Shown here piece after piece: positions 23,100 to 31,048 of a stretch of DNA of 37,900 bases (position 1 is its first letter; each line of letters opens with the position of its first letter). The stretch covers positions 1 through 37,900 of the forward strand of contig JAICYB010000032.1 of the NCBI GenBank assembly GCA_025934435.1. The letters are read 5' to 3'. This stretch comes from Actinomycetes bacterium. Its GTDB lineage: Bacteria > Actinomycetota > JAICYB01. The notes beneath the pieces are model-generated. The model did not search any database and had not been told where the DNA came from. It saw nothing but the letters and a program-made list of their open reading frames with translations. The position numbers and the translations under genes were made by a program.

Positions 23100-23661
23100 C
23101 GACCTAGCCGCGATCAAGGAAACGGATTGGACGAAGCCGTCACTCTGCGACGGATGGACGGTCCGCGACGTGCTCGCGCACATGGCATCGACGCCGACGA
23201 CGACGCCGTTCAACTTCTTGCCGAAGCTCGCGGCATCCGGCTTCTCGCTCGACAAGATGTCGGAGAAAGAGATCGCCAAGCGCCGCGACACGGACGTGCT
23301 CGCCGAGTTCCGCAGCAGCGCCTCGTCGCGCAAGTCTCCGCCCGGGCCGAAGGACACCTGGCTCGGTGAGGTGATCGTGCACGGCGAGGACATCCGCCGT
23401 CCGCTCAACATCTCCCACTCCTATCCGGGCGAAGCCCTCGCGGCCGTCGCGGCCTTCTACTCGAAGTCGAACCTCGTGATCGGTGGGCGCAAGCGCGTCG
23501 CGGGTCTGAAGCTCTCGGCCACCGACACCGGGTGGTCGGGCGGGCAGGGAGCCGAGGTCAGCGGCCCGATGCTCGATCTCGTGCTCGCGATCGCCGGGCG
23601 GAAGGCCGCGCTCGCCGGCCTTTCGGGGCCGGGCCTCAAGACGCTCGAGTCGCGGATGTAG
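23053..23661 (+). CDS. Maleylpyruvate isomerase-fold (DinB-like) protein
   Basis: This 202-residue protein of the mycothiol-dependent maleylpyruvate isomerase N-terminal / DinB superfamily is typical of actinobacteria. It has the helical-bundle signature LCDGWTVRDVLAHMAS (His43 is a metal-ligand candidate) and the second ligand region EVIVHGEDIRRPL. It begins inside the sigma-factor gene at ATG 23053 with a strong GAGGAGGGA ribosome site (23042-23050), so it can be translated independently. Co-transcription with OsmC and the ECF42 sigma suggests a thiol or stress detoxification role. The specific reaction is unknown. Confidence 0.88.
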   Translation: MDIWGTIAAERRALADDLAAIKETDWTKPSLCDGWTVRDVLAHMASTPTTTPFNFLPKLAASGFSLDKMSEKEIAKRRDTDVLAEFRSSASSRKSPPGPKDTWLGEVIVHGEDIRRPLNISHSYPGEALAAVAAFYSKSNLVIGGRKRVAGLKLSATDTGWSGGQGAEVSGPMLDLVLAIAGRKAALAGLSGPGLKTLESRM

Positions 23662-23696
23662 CAATCCGCTCGGCCCCCGCGTCCGTAGTAGAGGGC

Positions 23697-23828
23697 GTGA
23701 GGGTTCTCGTGTTGATCGTGGCGGCGGCGCTGTGCCTGCTGGCAGCGTCGTGCAAACACAGCGCTTCGACGCCGTCGTCGTCGAACGCGCCCGCGCCGGC
23801 ACAGAGTTCCTCGTCCTCGGGCTACTGA
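23697..23828 (+). CDS. Small predicted lipoprotein
   Basis: This 43-residue frame runs from GTG 23697 (VRVLVLIVAAALCLLAASCKHS). It has a hydrophobic signal and the lipobox LAAS-C (Cys19), followed by a Ser/Pro/Ala-rich tail. The ribosome site AGAGGG is close to the start. It lies 13 bases before the cupredoxin lipoprotein gene and probably shares its transcript. Short length and low complexity keep the confidence moderate. No function is recognisable. Confidence 0.5.
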   Translation: MRVLVLIVAAALCLLAASCKHSASTPSSSNAPAPAQSSSSSGY

Positions 23829-23841
23829 CAAGGAGCGTGGA

Positions 23842-24315
23842 GTGAAACGACTGGCTCGGTTCGTCCCCCTGCTGTTGATCGGTCTCGTCGCGTGCTCGAA
23901 GTCGAACAGCGGTGCCATCACCTCGTCGTCGCCGGAGGCATCGATGGCGGCGACCGCCGCCGCGCCCGCGGCGAGCGCGTCGTGTGCGGGCATGTCGCAC
24001 ATCTCACCGCTGACCGATAAGGGCACGCAGACGGCGACTGGTTCGACGGTTTCTCTGGAAGCGGACAACGACAACGGCCAGTTCTACTTCGATCCGTCCT
24101 GCGTGAAGTCGAGCGGTGGCACGCTCAACGTGACGATCAAGAACGTCGGTAACGTCGAGCACAACTTCTCGATCAAGAGTCTCAACATCAACAAGGACAT
24201 CGAGAAGGGCGAGAGCGTCACGGTCAGCGTCAAACTTCCGACGTCCGGCGTGCTGCAGTTCTTCTGCGAGTACCACCACGCCTCCGGCATGCAGGGCGCC
24301 TTCATCGTCGGCTGA
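23842..24315 (+). CDS. Blue-copper (cupredoxin) lipoprotein
   Basis: This 157-residue exported protein has a lipoprotein signal (lipobox GLVA-C, Cys18), a low-complexity Ala/Ser linker and a plastocyanin-like domain (about 60-157). Type 1 copper ligands are visible: His107 (NVEHNFSI), Cys142, His145 and Met150 in the Cx2Hx4M pattern (CEYHHASGM). It should carry one electron on the outer face of the membrane. The start GTG 23842 has an AAGGAG site upstream. It overlaps the next cupredoxin gene by one base (TGATG), so the two are made together. Confidence 0.9.
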   Translation: MKRLARFVPLLLIGLVACSKSNSGAITSSSPEASMAATAAAPAASASCAGMSHISPLTDKGTQTATGSTVSLEADNDNGQFYFDPSCVKSSGGTLNVTIKNVGNVEHNFSIKSLNINKDIEKGESVTVSVKLPTSGVLQFFCEYHHASGMQGAFIVG

Positions 24316-24971
24316 TGAGGCGACTGCTCGCGATCGCCGCGGTCTCGTTCGTCGTGCTCGCCACACCGTTCGTCGCGAACGCGGCGACGCACGCGGTGTC
24401 GATCGACGGGACGCCGTCCTGCGGCGCATCGACGTTCTGCTACACCCCGGGAACGTTGAACGTGAAGGCCGGCGACAAAGTGACGTGGACGAACAACTCG
24501 ACCGCGCCGCATACCGTCACGCGCTGTACGGCATCGGCGTGCAACGGGACGGGGCCCGGGAGCGGCAATCAGGCCGGGCCGAGCAGCTCGCAGATCTCGC
24601 CGAACGGAACGTTCAGCATGACGTTCAACAAGCCCGGTACCTACACGTATTACTGCATGATCCACGGCTATTCGACGATGCACGGCACCATCACCGTCGC
24701 TGCGGCATCGACGCCCGCCCCGAAGACTCCAGCTCCCACGCTGAGACCATCGGCAACGCCGACCGCGACCACGGCTCCCATCGTGACCGCGAGTGCGGCG
24801 CCGTCGGCGAGCGTCGCCGCGGCGGCGGCGACACCGTCGAACGACCTGCCGTCGACGGGTGCGAACGTGCGGCCCTACCTGCTCTGGGCCGCCACGCTCA
24901 TCGAAGTCGGGAGCGTCCTGGTCTTCGTCACGTCTCTGCCGCGTGCGTTGCGTCTGCGTTCACGACGTTGA
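24315..24971 (+). CDS. LPXTG-anchored blue-copper protein
   Basis: This 218-residue protein has a cleavable signal (about 1-23, ANA-AT) and a cupredoxin domain (about 24-130) with copper ligands His66 (APHTVT), Cys114, His117 and Met122 (CMIHGYSTM, again Cx2Hx4M). A Pro/Ala/Thr-rich wall-spanning linker follows. The C-terminus has LPSTG (178-182), a hydrophobic helix and a basic tail, a classic sortase signal. It is therefore predicted to be covalently wall-bound, outside the lipid-anchored partner. Four further cysteines (36, 42, 71, 76) may form disulphides. Its last 44 bases overlap the 3' end of the convergent dehydrogenase gene. Confidence 0.92.
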   Translation: MRRLLAIAAVSFVVLATPFVANAATHAVSIDGTPSCGASTFCYTPGTLNVKAGDKVTWTNNSTAPHTVTRCTASACNGTGPGSGNQAGPSSSQISPNGTFSMTFNKPGTYTYYCMIHGYSTMHGTITVAAASTPAPKTPAPTLRPSATPTATTAPIVTASAAPSASVAAAAATPSNDLPSTGANVRPYLLWAATLIEVGSVLVFVTSLPRALRLRSRR

Positions 24972-25905
24972 TCGGCATCCCTTGCTCGAATGCATTGATC
25001 TGATCGAAGACCGTCGAGAACTGCAGCTCCCATTCGTCGGTCGTGACGTAGCCGATGTGCGGTGTGCAGACGACGTTGTCCATCGCCAGCAGGGGATGTT
25101 CGACCGCGGGTTCGGTCTCGTAGACGTCGAAGGCGGCCATGCCGGGACGGCCCTGCTCGAGCGCGGGTACGAGCGCACCGTCTTCGATGAGCCCGGCACG
25201 ACTCGTGTTCACAAGAAGCGACGACGGTTTCATGTGCGCAAGATCTCGCGCCGTGACGATCCCGCGCGTCGCGTCCACAAGCCGCATGTGAAGCGACAGG
25301 ACGTCACACTCCCCGAAGAACGACGCTTTGCCGGCCGCGACCCGCAGACCATCCGCCGCCGCTTCCTCGCGTGACGCATCGCGTCCCCAGACGAGGACCT
25401 CCATCGCGAACGCTCGTCCGTAGGCGGCGACGACCTTGCCGATCCGTCCGTAGCCGAAGATGCCGAGCGTCTTGCCACGGAGCGTGTGCCCGATGCCGTC
25501 CTGCCAGCGGCCATCCTTCATCGATGCGACCTGCTGCGGTATCCGTCGCATCGCAGCGAGGACGAGTCCCCACGTGAGCTCCGCCGTCGCGTACGACGGT
25601 GATCCCGCATGCAGGTCGGACGAGACCACGATCCCGAGACGCGTGCACGTGTCGACGTCGATGTGCGGGTAGACGCTCCGCTGACTGATCAGCTTCAGGT
25701 TCGGCAGTCGTTCGAGGAGCGGCGTGCGTATCGCGGTTCGCTCGCGGATGAGGACGAGCGCTTCGGTCGGAGCGAGTCTCGCGGCGAGCTCATCGATGTC
25801 GTCCGTGTGGTCGGTGAAGACCGTCACGTCGTGGCCGGCGAGCTTCGAGAAGCACGGCAGCGTCCGGAGCGTGTCGAAGTAGTCGTCGAGGATCGAGACC
25901 CTCAC
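24928..25905 (-). CDS. D-2-hydroxyacid dehydrogenase, NAD-binding
   Basis: This 325-residue cytosolic oxidoreductase of the D-isomer-specific 2-hydroxyacid dehydrogenase family (phosphoglycerate-dehydrogenase-like) has the Rossmann motif [10 protein letters not shown] (about 149-158). Catalytic Arg is in [13 protein letters not shown], Glu in [10 protein letters not shown] and His in TPHIGYVT, all present. GTG 25905 overlaps the response-regulator stop as GTGA, linking it to the two-component genes. The substrate is not identifiable. The 3' end overlaps the convergent LPXTG gene by 44 bases. Confidence 0.9.
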   Translation of the reverse strand: MRVSILDDYFDTLRTLPCFSKLAGHDVTVFTDHTDDIDELAARLAPTEALVLIRERTAIRTPLLERLPNLKLISQRSVYPHIDVDTCTRLGIVVSSDLHAGSPSYATAELTWGLVLAAMRRIPQQVASMKDGRWQDGIGHTLRGKTLGIFGYGRIGKVVAAYGRAFAMEVLVWGRDASREEAAADGLRVAAGKASFFGECDVLSLHMRLVDATRGIVTARDLAHMKPSSLLVNTSRAGLIEDGALVPALEQGRPGMAAFDVYETEPAVEHPLLAMDNVVCTPHIGYVTTDEWELQFSTVFDQINAFEQGMPINVVNADATHAAET

Positions 25906-26546
25906 GACGCGAAGCCGTGCTTGTAGGCGTACGTGACCGCCTGCGCTCGGTCGCGGACGCCGGTCTTCGCGAACAGGTGGTTGATGTGGCTCTTCACGGT
26001 CGGCTCGGTGACGACGAGCCGCTCGGCGATCTCCGCATTGGACAATCCGTTCGCGATCAGCGTGAGCACCTCGGCCTCTCGTTCTGTGAGCCCGTCGGGA
26101 AGCGTCGAGGAACGTGCTCGGGGTCGTCCCGAGGCGAACGCGTCGACGATGTGGCGCTGCACGCTCGGATCGATCACCGCTTCGCCTGCCGTGACCTGTT
26201 GGATCGCTTCGCGGATCTCGTCGGCGCCCGCGTCCTTCGTGAGATAACCGCGGGCGCCCGCTCGAAGTGCATCGACCACGGATCGATCGTCGGCATATGT
26301 CGTCAACATCAGCACCTTGATGTCGGCATTCGCCGCGCGCATGCGGCGTGTCGCCTCGACGCCGTCGCATCGAGGCATCCGGAGATCCATCAAGACGATG
26401 TCCGGCGAGAGCTCCGCGGCGAGGGCGACGGCTTCGTCCCCATCCGAGGCCGCGGCGACGACCTCGATATCCGGGAGAAGGGCGAGGAGCGTGGCGAGCC
26501 CTTCGCGGACGACCCGCTGATCGTCGGCGATCAGGACGCGGATCAC
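25902..26546 (-). CDS. NarL/LuxR-family response regulator
   Basis: This 214-residue protein has a receiver domain (about 1-120) with phospho-acceptor Asp in [10 protein letters not shown] and the conserved Lys in GYLTKDA. A LuxR-type helix-turn-helix follows (about 148-212: [30 protein letters not shown]). GTG 26546 overlaps the kinase stop (GTGA). It is the natural partner of the adjacent histidine kinase and likely controls the divergent exporter and possibly its own operon through the palindrome at 27689-27706. Confidence 0.95.
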   Translation of the reverse strand: MIRVLIADDQRVVREGLATLLALLPDIEVVAAASDGDEAVALAAELSPDIVLMDLRMPRCDGVEATRRMRAANADIKVLMLTTYADDRSVVDALRAGARGYLTKDAGADEIREAIQQVTAGEAVIDPSVQRHIVDAFASGRPRARSSTLPDGLTEREAEVLTLIANGLSNAEIAERLVVTEPTVKSHINHLFAKTGVRDRAQAVTYAYKHGFAS

Positions 26547-27673
26547 GCCGGGACCTCGAGCCGGACGAGGAAGCCCCCGGGCGTCGGCCGCGCCTCGAGC
26601 GTCCCGCCGAGGAGCTCCGCTCGTTCGCGCATCCCGCTCAGTCCGTATCCGGTTCCACCGAGGCCGGACGGTGCACCGCCACCGTCGACATTCTCGATGT
26701 CGAGTGTCACGGACGCCGGTCCGTAGACCAGCCGGACGTCGACGCGTTCGGGATGCGCGTGCTTCTTGACGTTCGTCAGCGCTTCCTGCGCCACGCGGTA
26801 GAGCGTGAGGCGCTCCTCGGCGCCGAGTTCTCGCGCGTCCCCGCTCACTTCGACCGAACAAGGTGTACCCGTGTCGTGCTCGAAGACGTTCGCCAGAGTC
26901 GCGATCTGACTCGGGCCGGGTAGTTCGTCGTCGCGCAGCATGCCGATCGCCCGCCGTGCTTCTTCGAGGCCCGACTTCGCCATCTGATGCGCGCGCTCGA
27001 TCGCGTTGCCGACATCGCCCGTCGTCCCGTCCCGATGAACCAGCAGTCTCGCGCCTTCCAGGTTCAGCACGAGCCCGGACAGCGAGTGCGCGAGAACGTC
27101 GTGCATCTCTCGCGCCAGTCGTTGGCGTTCGGCAAGTGTCGCCGCGACCTCCTGCGCGTTGCGTGTCTCACGCAGCTCCGCGAGAAGGTGCTCCGTCCGC
27201 TCGTTGTTCTCGCGGTAGCGCCGCGCGAACGTCGACACCGCATAGAACCCGACGACGGCTAACTCGTTGAGGACGATGCCCCAGACGGGTTGGCTCCCGT
27301 CGATCGCGTAGGCCGCTCCGACGGCGGCAACGGCGACGGCGAGCACGACGACGGACCAACGCGCCGGAAGCCGGAGAGCGGCGCCGCTCACCACGGGGAC
27401 CGCGCCGACGAAGCCGGGGCCCTTCGGTTGCAGGTAGAGGAGCGCGCCGGCGCTGATCGCGACGAGCGTCATCGCGACGAGCTGGACCTGCGGCGCGCGA
27501 CGCGCGGTGAGTAGGACCGCAGCCATCGACACGCCGAAGACGGTCAGCGCGATCGTGATCACGAGCGAACGTCCGTCGACTCCCGGCGCGGGATGGCTCC
27601 GGATGGTCGCGATCACGATCAGCGCCGTGACCCCGACGGCAAGCGGACGGATCCACGATTCCTGCACGTCCAT
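26543..27673 (-). CDS. NarL-type (HisKA_3) sensor histidine kinase
   Basis: This 376-residue membrane kinase has about five hydrophobic helices (10-165). A HisKA_3 dimerisation domain with phospho-acceptor His in [18 protein letters not shown] follows, then an HATPase domain with the N-box [14 protein letters not shown] and the G-boxes [16 protein letters not shown]. The short loops leave no large outer sensor, as in LiaS/DesK-like kinases that read membrane or drug stress. ATG 27673 is preferred; GTG 27694 would add seven residues and lies within the upstream palindrome. A -10-like TACTGT lies eight bases before this ATG, so a near-leaderless transcript is possible. Confidence 0.93.
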   Translation of the reverse strand: MDVQESWIRPLAVGVTALIVIATIRSHPAPGVDGRSLVITIALTVFGVSMAAVLLTARRAPQVQLVAMTLVAISAGALLYLQPKGPGFVGAVPVVSGAALRLPARWSVVVLAVAVAAVGAAYAIDGSQPVWGIVLNELAVVGFYAVSTFARRYRENNERTEHLLAELRETRNAQEVAATLAERQRLAREMHDVLAHSLSGLVLNLEGARLLVHRDGTTGDVGNAIERAHQMAKSGLEEARRAIGMLRDDELPGPSQIATLANVFEHDTGTPCSVEVSGDARELGAEERLTLYRVAQEALTNVKKHAHPERVDVRLVYGPASVTLDIENVDGGGAPSGLGGTGYGLSGMRERAELLGGTLEARPTPGGFLVRLEVPA

Positions 27674-27688
27674 CGACAAAGACAGTAC

Positions 27689-27706
27689 GTCCACCCACGG
27701 GTGGAC
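27689..27706. promoter_or_regulatory. 18-bp perfect palindrome between divergent kinase and exporter genes
   Basis: GTCCACCC-AC-GGGTGGAC is an 8-bp inverted repeat with a two-base centre. It sits just upstream of a possible minus-strand -10 box (27687-27682) and 60 bases before the exporter ATG. The position suggests an operator shared by both transcripts, most simply for the response regulator encoded nearby. Confidence 0.6.
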
Positions 27707-27765
27707 ATCCCGACTTCAACCTCCGCGCCGAAGACGATGCCCGCGCCCGGTGTCATCGTGTCGCC

Positions 27766-28707
27766 ATGAGCCCACGCAAGCGAGGCGAAACCGTGATCAG
27801 TGTCCGAGGTCTCGTCATGCGGTACGGCTCTCACGAGGCCGTCAAAGGCATCGACCTCGACGTCTCGCACGGCGAGATCTTCGCCTTCCTCGGACCGAAC
27901 GGTGCCGGGAAGACGACGACCGTCGAGATCCTCGAAGGGTTCCGCCGCCGGTCCGGCGGCGACGTTTGCGTGCTCGACGAAGACCCGGCCTCAGCCGGCA
28001 GCGCGTGGCGGGACAGGATCGGGGTCGTCTTGCAGGATTCGGCTCCCGAGCCCGGGTTGTCCGTCCGCGAATGCCTCGAGCTCTACGCCGGCTACTACCG
28101 GACGCCGCGCGACGTCGACGAGACGATCGAGCTCGTCGGGCTCACCGCGCGCGCGGGAGCGATGGGAACCGAGCTCTCGGGTGGGCAGCGGCGCCGTCTC
28201 GACGTCGCGCTGGCGCTCATCGGCGACCCCGACCTCATCTTTCTGGACGAACCGACCACGGGGTTCGATCCGTCGGCGCGGCGCGCGACGTGGCAGGTGA
28301 TCGCCGGCCTCAGGCATCTCGGGAAGACGATCTTCCTGACGACGCATTTCATGGACGAAGCGGAGTTCCTCGCCGACCGCATCGCGGTGCTCGCCGCGGG
28401 CTCGATCGTCGCCGAAGGAACCGCGAAGACGCTCGGTGGACGAGATCACCTCGCGACGACGATCAGCTTCACGCTGCCGCGCGCGGCGAAGGCGACGCTT
28501 CCGAAGGGGCTTCGTCCGCTGATCGAGTCAGGGACGAACGGAACATCCGTCATCCGCAGCGAGAGTCCGCTCGTGCATCTGCAGATGCTGTCGCACTGGG
28601 CGCTCGAGCAGGGGCTCGAACTCGCGGACATCGATGTCCGTCGCCCATCGCTCGAAGACGTCTACCTGTCGCTCACCGCGCAACAACCGGGGAAGGGGAA
28701 GCGATGA
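27766..28707 (+). CDS. ABC transporter ATP-binding protein (DrrA-like)
   Basis: This 313-residue ATPase has Walker A GPNGAGKTTT, signature LSGGQRRRLDVALAL, Walker B LIFLDEPTTGFDP and the switch His in LTTHFMDEAE. The C-terminal extension ending SLEDVYLSLT is typical of drug/lipid exporters of the DrrA/ABC-2 type. It overlaps the permease gene as ATGA. It is divergent from the HK-RR operon, the usual arrangement for stress-induced exporters controlled by NarL-type systems. Confidence 0.95.
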   Translation: MSPRKRGETVISVRGLVMRYGSHEAVKGIDLDVSHGEIFAFLGPNGAGKTTTVEILEGFRRRSGGDVCVLDEDPASAGSAWRDRIGVVLQDSAPEPGLSVRECLELYAGYYRTPRDVDETIELVGLTARAGAMGTELSGGQRRRLDVALALIGDPDLIFLDEPTTGFDPSARRATWQVIAGLRHLGKTIFLTTHFMDEAEFLADRIAVLAAGSIVAEGTAKTLGGRDHLATTISFTLPRAAKATLPKGLRPLIESGTNGTSVIRSESPLVHLQMLSHWALEQGLELADIDVRRPSLEDVYLSLTAQQPGKGKR

Positions 28708-29480
28708 TCGGCCTGTCCATGCACGAGTTCCGTTACAACCTCCGCGCGTTCCTGCGGAACTCGCAGTCGCGGTTCTTCACTTTGGCGTTGCCCGTACTGT
28801 TCCTTGTGATCTTCGCGTCGGTGTTCGGAGGGCACGGCAGCACGACCGAGATCAACGGCGGACGCATCGATACGTCGGTGTTCTACGTCCCGGGGATCAT
28901 CGCCCTCGGGATCATCTCGGCCTCGTTCATCAACCTCGTGATCTCAATCACGGCGCAACGCGAGTCCGGCGTCTTGAAGCGTCGCCGCGCGACGCCGATC
29001 CCCGCATCTTCGGTCATCGCCGGTCGCGTCTTGACGTCCGTCGTTGTCGCGCTGTCGATCACCGCAGTACTGCTCGCGATCGGGTGGGGGTTCTTCCACG
29101 CGCACGTTCCGGCGCGGACCGCTCCCGCTCTCGCCGTCACGGTCATCGTCGGCGCGGCGACGTTCTGCTGCCTCGGATACGCCGTCGCATCGCTGATCTC
29201 CGACTCCGACTCGGCGCAGCCGATCACGCAGTCGATCATGTTGCCGCTCTACTTCATCTCGGGCGTCTTCGTGACGACGTCGGTCTTGCCGCGCTGGCTC
29301 GTCGACGTCGCGGCGGTCTTTCCCGTGCGTCACCTCGCAGCGGCGTTGCTCGCGGCGTACAACCCGCACACCACGGGCGCCGGATTCGCGTGGAGCGACC
29401 TCCTCGTCGTCGCGGCGTGGGGGCTCGGGGGAGTGCTCATCGCCGTCAACAGGTTCAGCTGGCAACCGCGCAGTCATTAG
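28704..29480 (+). CDS. ABC-2 type permease (DrrB-like)
   Basis: This 258-residue membrane protein has six hydrophobic segments. The ABC-2 signature lies around LKRRRATPIPASSVIAGRVL, with MLPLYFISGVFV and the VFPVRHLAAAL loop near the end. It pairs with the preceding ATPase (four-base overlap) to form an exporter of a hydrophobic compound, drug or lipid. Nothing in the sequence identifies the cargo. Confidence 0.93.
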   Translation: MIGLSMHEFRYNLRAFLRNSQSRFFTLALPVLFLVIFASVFGGHGSTTEINGGRIDTSVFYVPGIIALGIISASFINLVISITAQRESGVLKRRRATPIPASSVIAGRVLTSVVVALSITAVLLAIGWGFFHAHVPARTAPALAVTVIVGAATFCCLGYAVASLISDSDSAQPITQSIMLPLYFISGVFVTTSVLPRWLVDVAAVFPVRHLAAALLAAYNPHTTGAGFAWSDLLVVAAWGLGGVLIAVNRFSWQPRSH

Positions 29481-29506
29481 GAAGTCACGAAAGAAAGGAG
29501 CACGAG

Positions 29507-29683
29507 ATGGCGAACCAGGTGCAGACGAAGACCGCGACGTGTCCGACGCACGGCGAGATCGAAGCCATGCGGGAGATGCCGAAGGTGAGCTTCCCGTTCA
29601 TCGTCTACGGGATCCGCCGGATGATCGCCGCGCGCAAGCCGTTCCGCTGCCCGGAATGCGGCACCGCGGTCGACGCAAGCTGA
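29507..29683 (+). CDS. 58-residue zinc-ribbon-like protein
   Basis: This small cytosolic protein has CPTHGEIE near the N-terminus and CPECG near the C-terminus, giving a CxxH...CxxC zinc site. A strong ribosome site AAGAAAGGAG lies six bases before ATG 29507. It follows the permease by 26 bases and precedes the next gene by one base. I recognise no named family. It may bind zinc as a structural element only. Confidence 0.72.
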   Translation: MANQVQTKTATCPTHGEIEAMREMPKVSFPFIVYGIRRMIAARKPFRCPECGTAVDAS

Positions 29684-29684
29684 G

Positions 29685-30185
29685 GTGACGTTCTACGTCG
29701 TAGCGGCGGGCACGGCGGCGACACTTGTCGGCTTGCTGTTCGTCGCCGTTCACATCGGACCGCCGCTTGCGACTCCCGGTCGGACGAACCCGCGACACGC
29801 GATAGCGCGCTCGACGTTCACCGTTCTCGCGGTGGTGTTCGTGCTCTCGCTGTTGTACATCGTTCCGCAGACGTCGGTCCGGTTCCGCGCGATGATCTCG
29901 ATCGTTGCCGCGGTGATCGGTGTCGTCAGGTCCGTGCGGACGTGGGGCCCGGTCTGGCGCGACAAGTTCGCCGGACGGATCGAGTTCCGTCTCTGGCAAA
30001 CCGCATGGATACTCGTCGGCCCGGTCGCCGCCTACGCGTTGCTCGTGCTCGGGGCCGTGCGTCAACTTGCCGGACACGGCGGAGTCTTGGATGTGAACAC
30101 CGGGTTCGTGTTCATCCTGCTGTTCGTGATCGGGTTGCGGAACTCGTGGAACCTGCTCGTCGAAGGCGCGACGAGCGAGAAGTGA
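29685..30185 (+). CDS. Four-helix integral membrane protein, unknown function
   Basis: This 166-residue protein starts at GTG 29685 with hydrophobic segments near residues 2-25, 44-63, 68-83 and 106-128, plus a C-terminal one near 140-155. No motif known to me is present. A single base separates it from the zinc-ribbon gene, so the two are probably co-translated after the exporter. Its TGA abuts the stop of the convergent ferritin-like gene (TGATCA). Confidence 0.75.
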   Translation: MTFYVVAAGTAATLVGLLFVAVHIGPPLATPGRTNPRHAIARSTFTVLAVVFVLSLLYIVPQTSVRFRAMISIVAAVIGVVRSVRTWGPVWRDKFAGRIEFRLWQTAWILVGPVAAYALLVLGAVRQLAGHGGVLDVNTGFVFILLFVIGLRNSWNLLVEGATSEK

Positions 30186-30506
30186 TCAGACCTTGTCTTC
30201 GTCGGATTCGGCCTTCTCGCCGTGCTCGACGATGTCGCCTTCCTTGAACAGGACGTCCTCAAGCGCGACACGCCATTTCGGTGACCGGCGGATGAGGAAC
30301 TCGAGCGCCATCGCGAAATGCTTGAACTCCTCCTGCTGCGCGTTGCGCATGATGGCCTTCGCGACGTCGTCGGATTCGACCTCGATCCGCTGCTCGTACC
30401 AGCCGATCGCTTCGGCCTCCTCCTTGAGGGAGGTGACCATGCGCGCGAAGGTGCGCGTGGCCTCGCTTAGCTCGTCGGGTGGCTCGTGGTACTGCTCGGT
30501 TCCCAT
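30186..30506 (-). CDS. Encapsulated-ferritin-like (EncFtn-type) protein, no shell gene nearby
   Basis: This 106-residue two-helix ferritin-like protein contains LKEEAEAIGWYEQRIE and NAQQEEFKHFAMALEFLIRR, then PKWRVALEDVLFKEGDIVEH. These align with encapsulin-associated ferritins (Rhodospirillum Rru_A0973 type), which assemble as decamers and oxidise Fe(II). The ferroxidase residues recalled for that family correspond here to Glu30, Glu60 and His63, all present. The usual encapsulin-targeting tail is not seen; the C-terminus is acidic (AESDEDKV). No encapsulin gene is in the window. The start ATG lies inside the end of gtrA (40-base overlap). Confidence 0.78.
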   Translation of the reverse strand: MGTEQYHEPPDELSEATRTFARMVTSLKEEAEAIGWYEQRIEVESDDVAKAIMRNAQQEEFKHFAMALEFLIRRSPKWRVALEDVLFKEGDIVEHGEKAESDEDKV

Positions 30507-30973
30507 ACGGGTTCATTCTTACCCGCAGGGGCCGGGATCGTATGCGTGCCGTGGTGCTTGACCTTGAACAGGAGCCGGTCGTTGATGACGAACTGGATCA
30601 GCCAGAGCGTCCCGAACGCGGCGACGTTCGCACCGAGGATCGCGATCGTACGGATCCCTTCGGGGAGCGACATCGCGAGGCGATCGGCGACGTGGACGCT
30701 GATCGACGACAGTGTCAGGCCCGCGAGCGACATGGCCCAGAAGGGCATGACGTGGCGGGCGAACCGGCTCTCCGGATGCTTCCAGACCCACCGCCGATTC
30801 AGGTAGTAGGACGGACCGATCCCGCAGATGGTCGCGATGATGTTCGCCCGCACCGCCTCGACGTGGATCACCGCGACCAGCACAGATAGGACGGAGAGCG
30901 AAAGCGCGGTCGTCGCCACCGAGACGGAGGCGTATCTCCACAGCTTGGCGAACAGACTTTTCCGAAGGTTCAT
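30467..30973 (-). CDS. GtrA-family membrane protein
   Basis: This 168-residue four-helix membrane protein of the GtrA/PF04138 family has FAKLWRYASVSVATTALS at the start, the signature YYLNRRWVW (about residues 56-64) and the final FVINDRLLF helix. GtrA proteins are thought to move or position polyprenyl-linked sugars for cell-surface glycosylation. The C-terminal 30 residues are hydrophilic and overlap the ferritin-like gene. No glycosyltransferase gene is adjacent, so its partner is unknown. Confidence 0.88.
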   Translation of the reverse strand: MNLRKSLFAKLWRYASVSVATTALSLSVLSVLVAVIHVEAVRANIIATICGIGPSYYLNRRWVWKHPESRFARHVMPFWAMSLAGLTLSSISVHVADRLAMSLPEGIRTIAILGANVAAFGTLWLIQFVINDRLLFKVKHHGTHTIPAPAGKNEPVWEPSSTTSHPTS

Positions 30974-31048
30974 CGTGATACCGATGCGATCGAGGATGAC
31001 CAGCTTACGTGATAGGCGCCTGTGAGTCGGCCGAACACTTCCTGAGGC

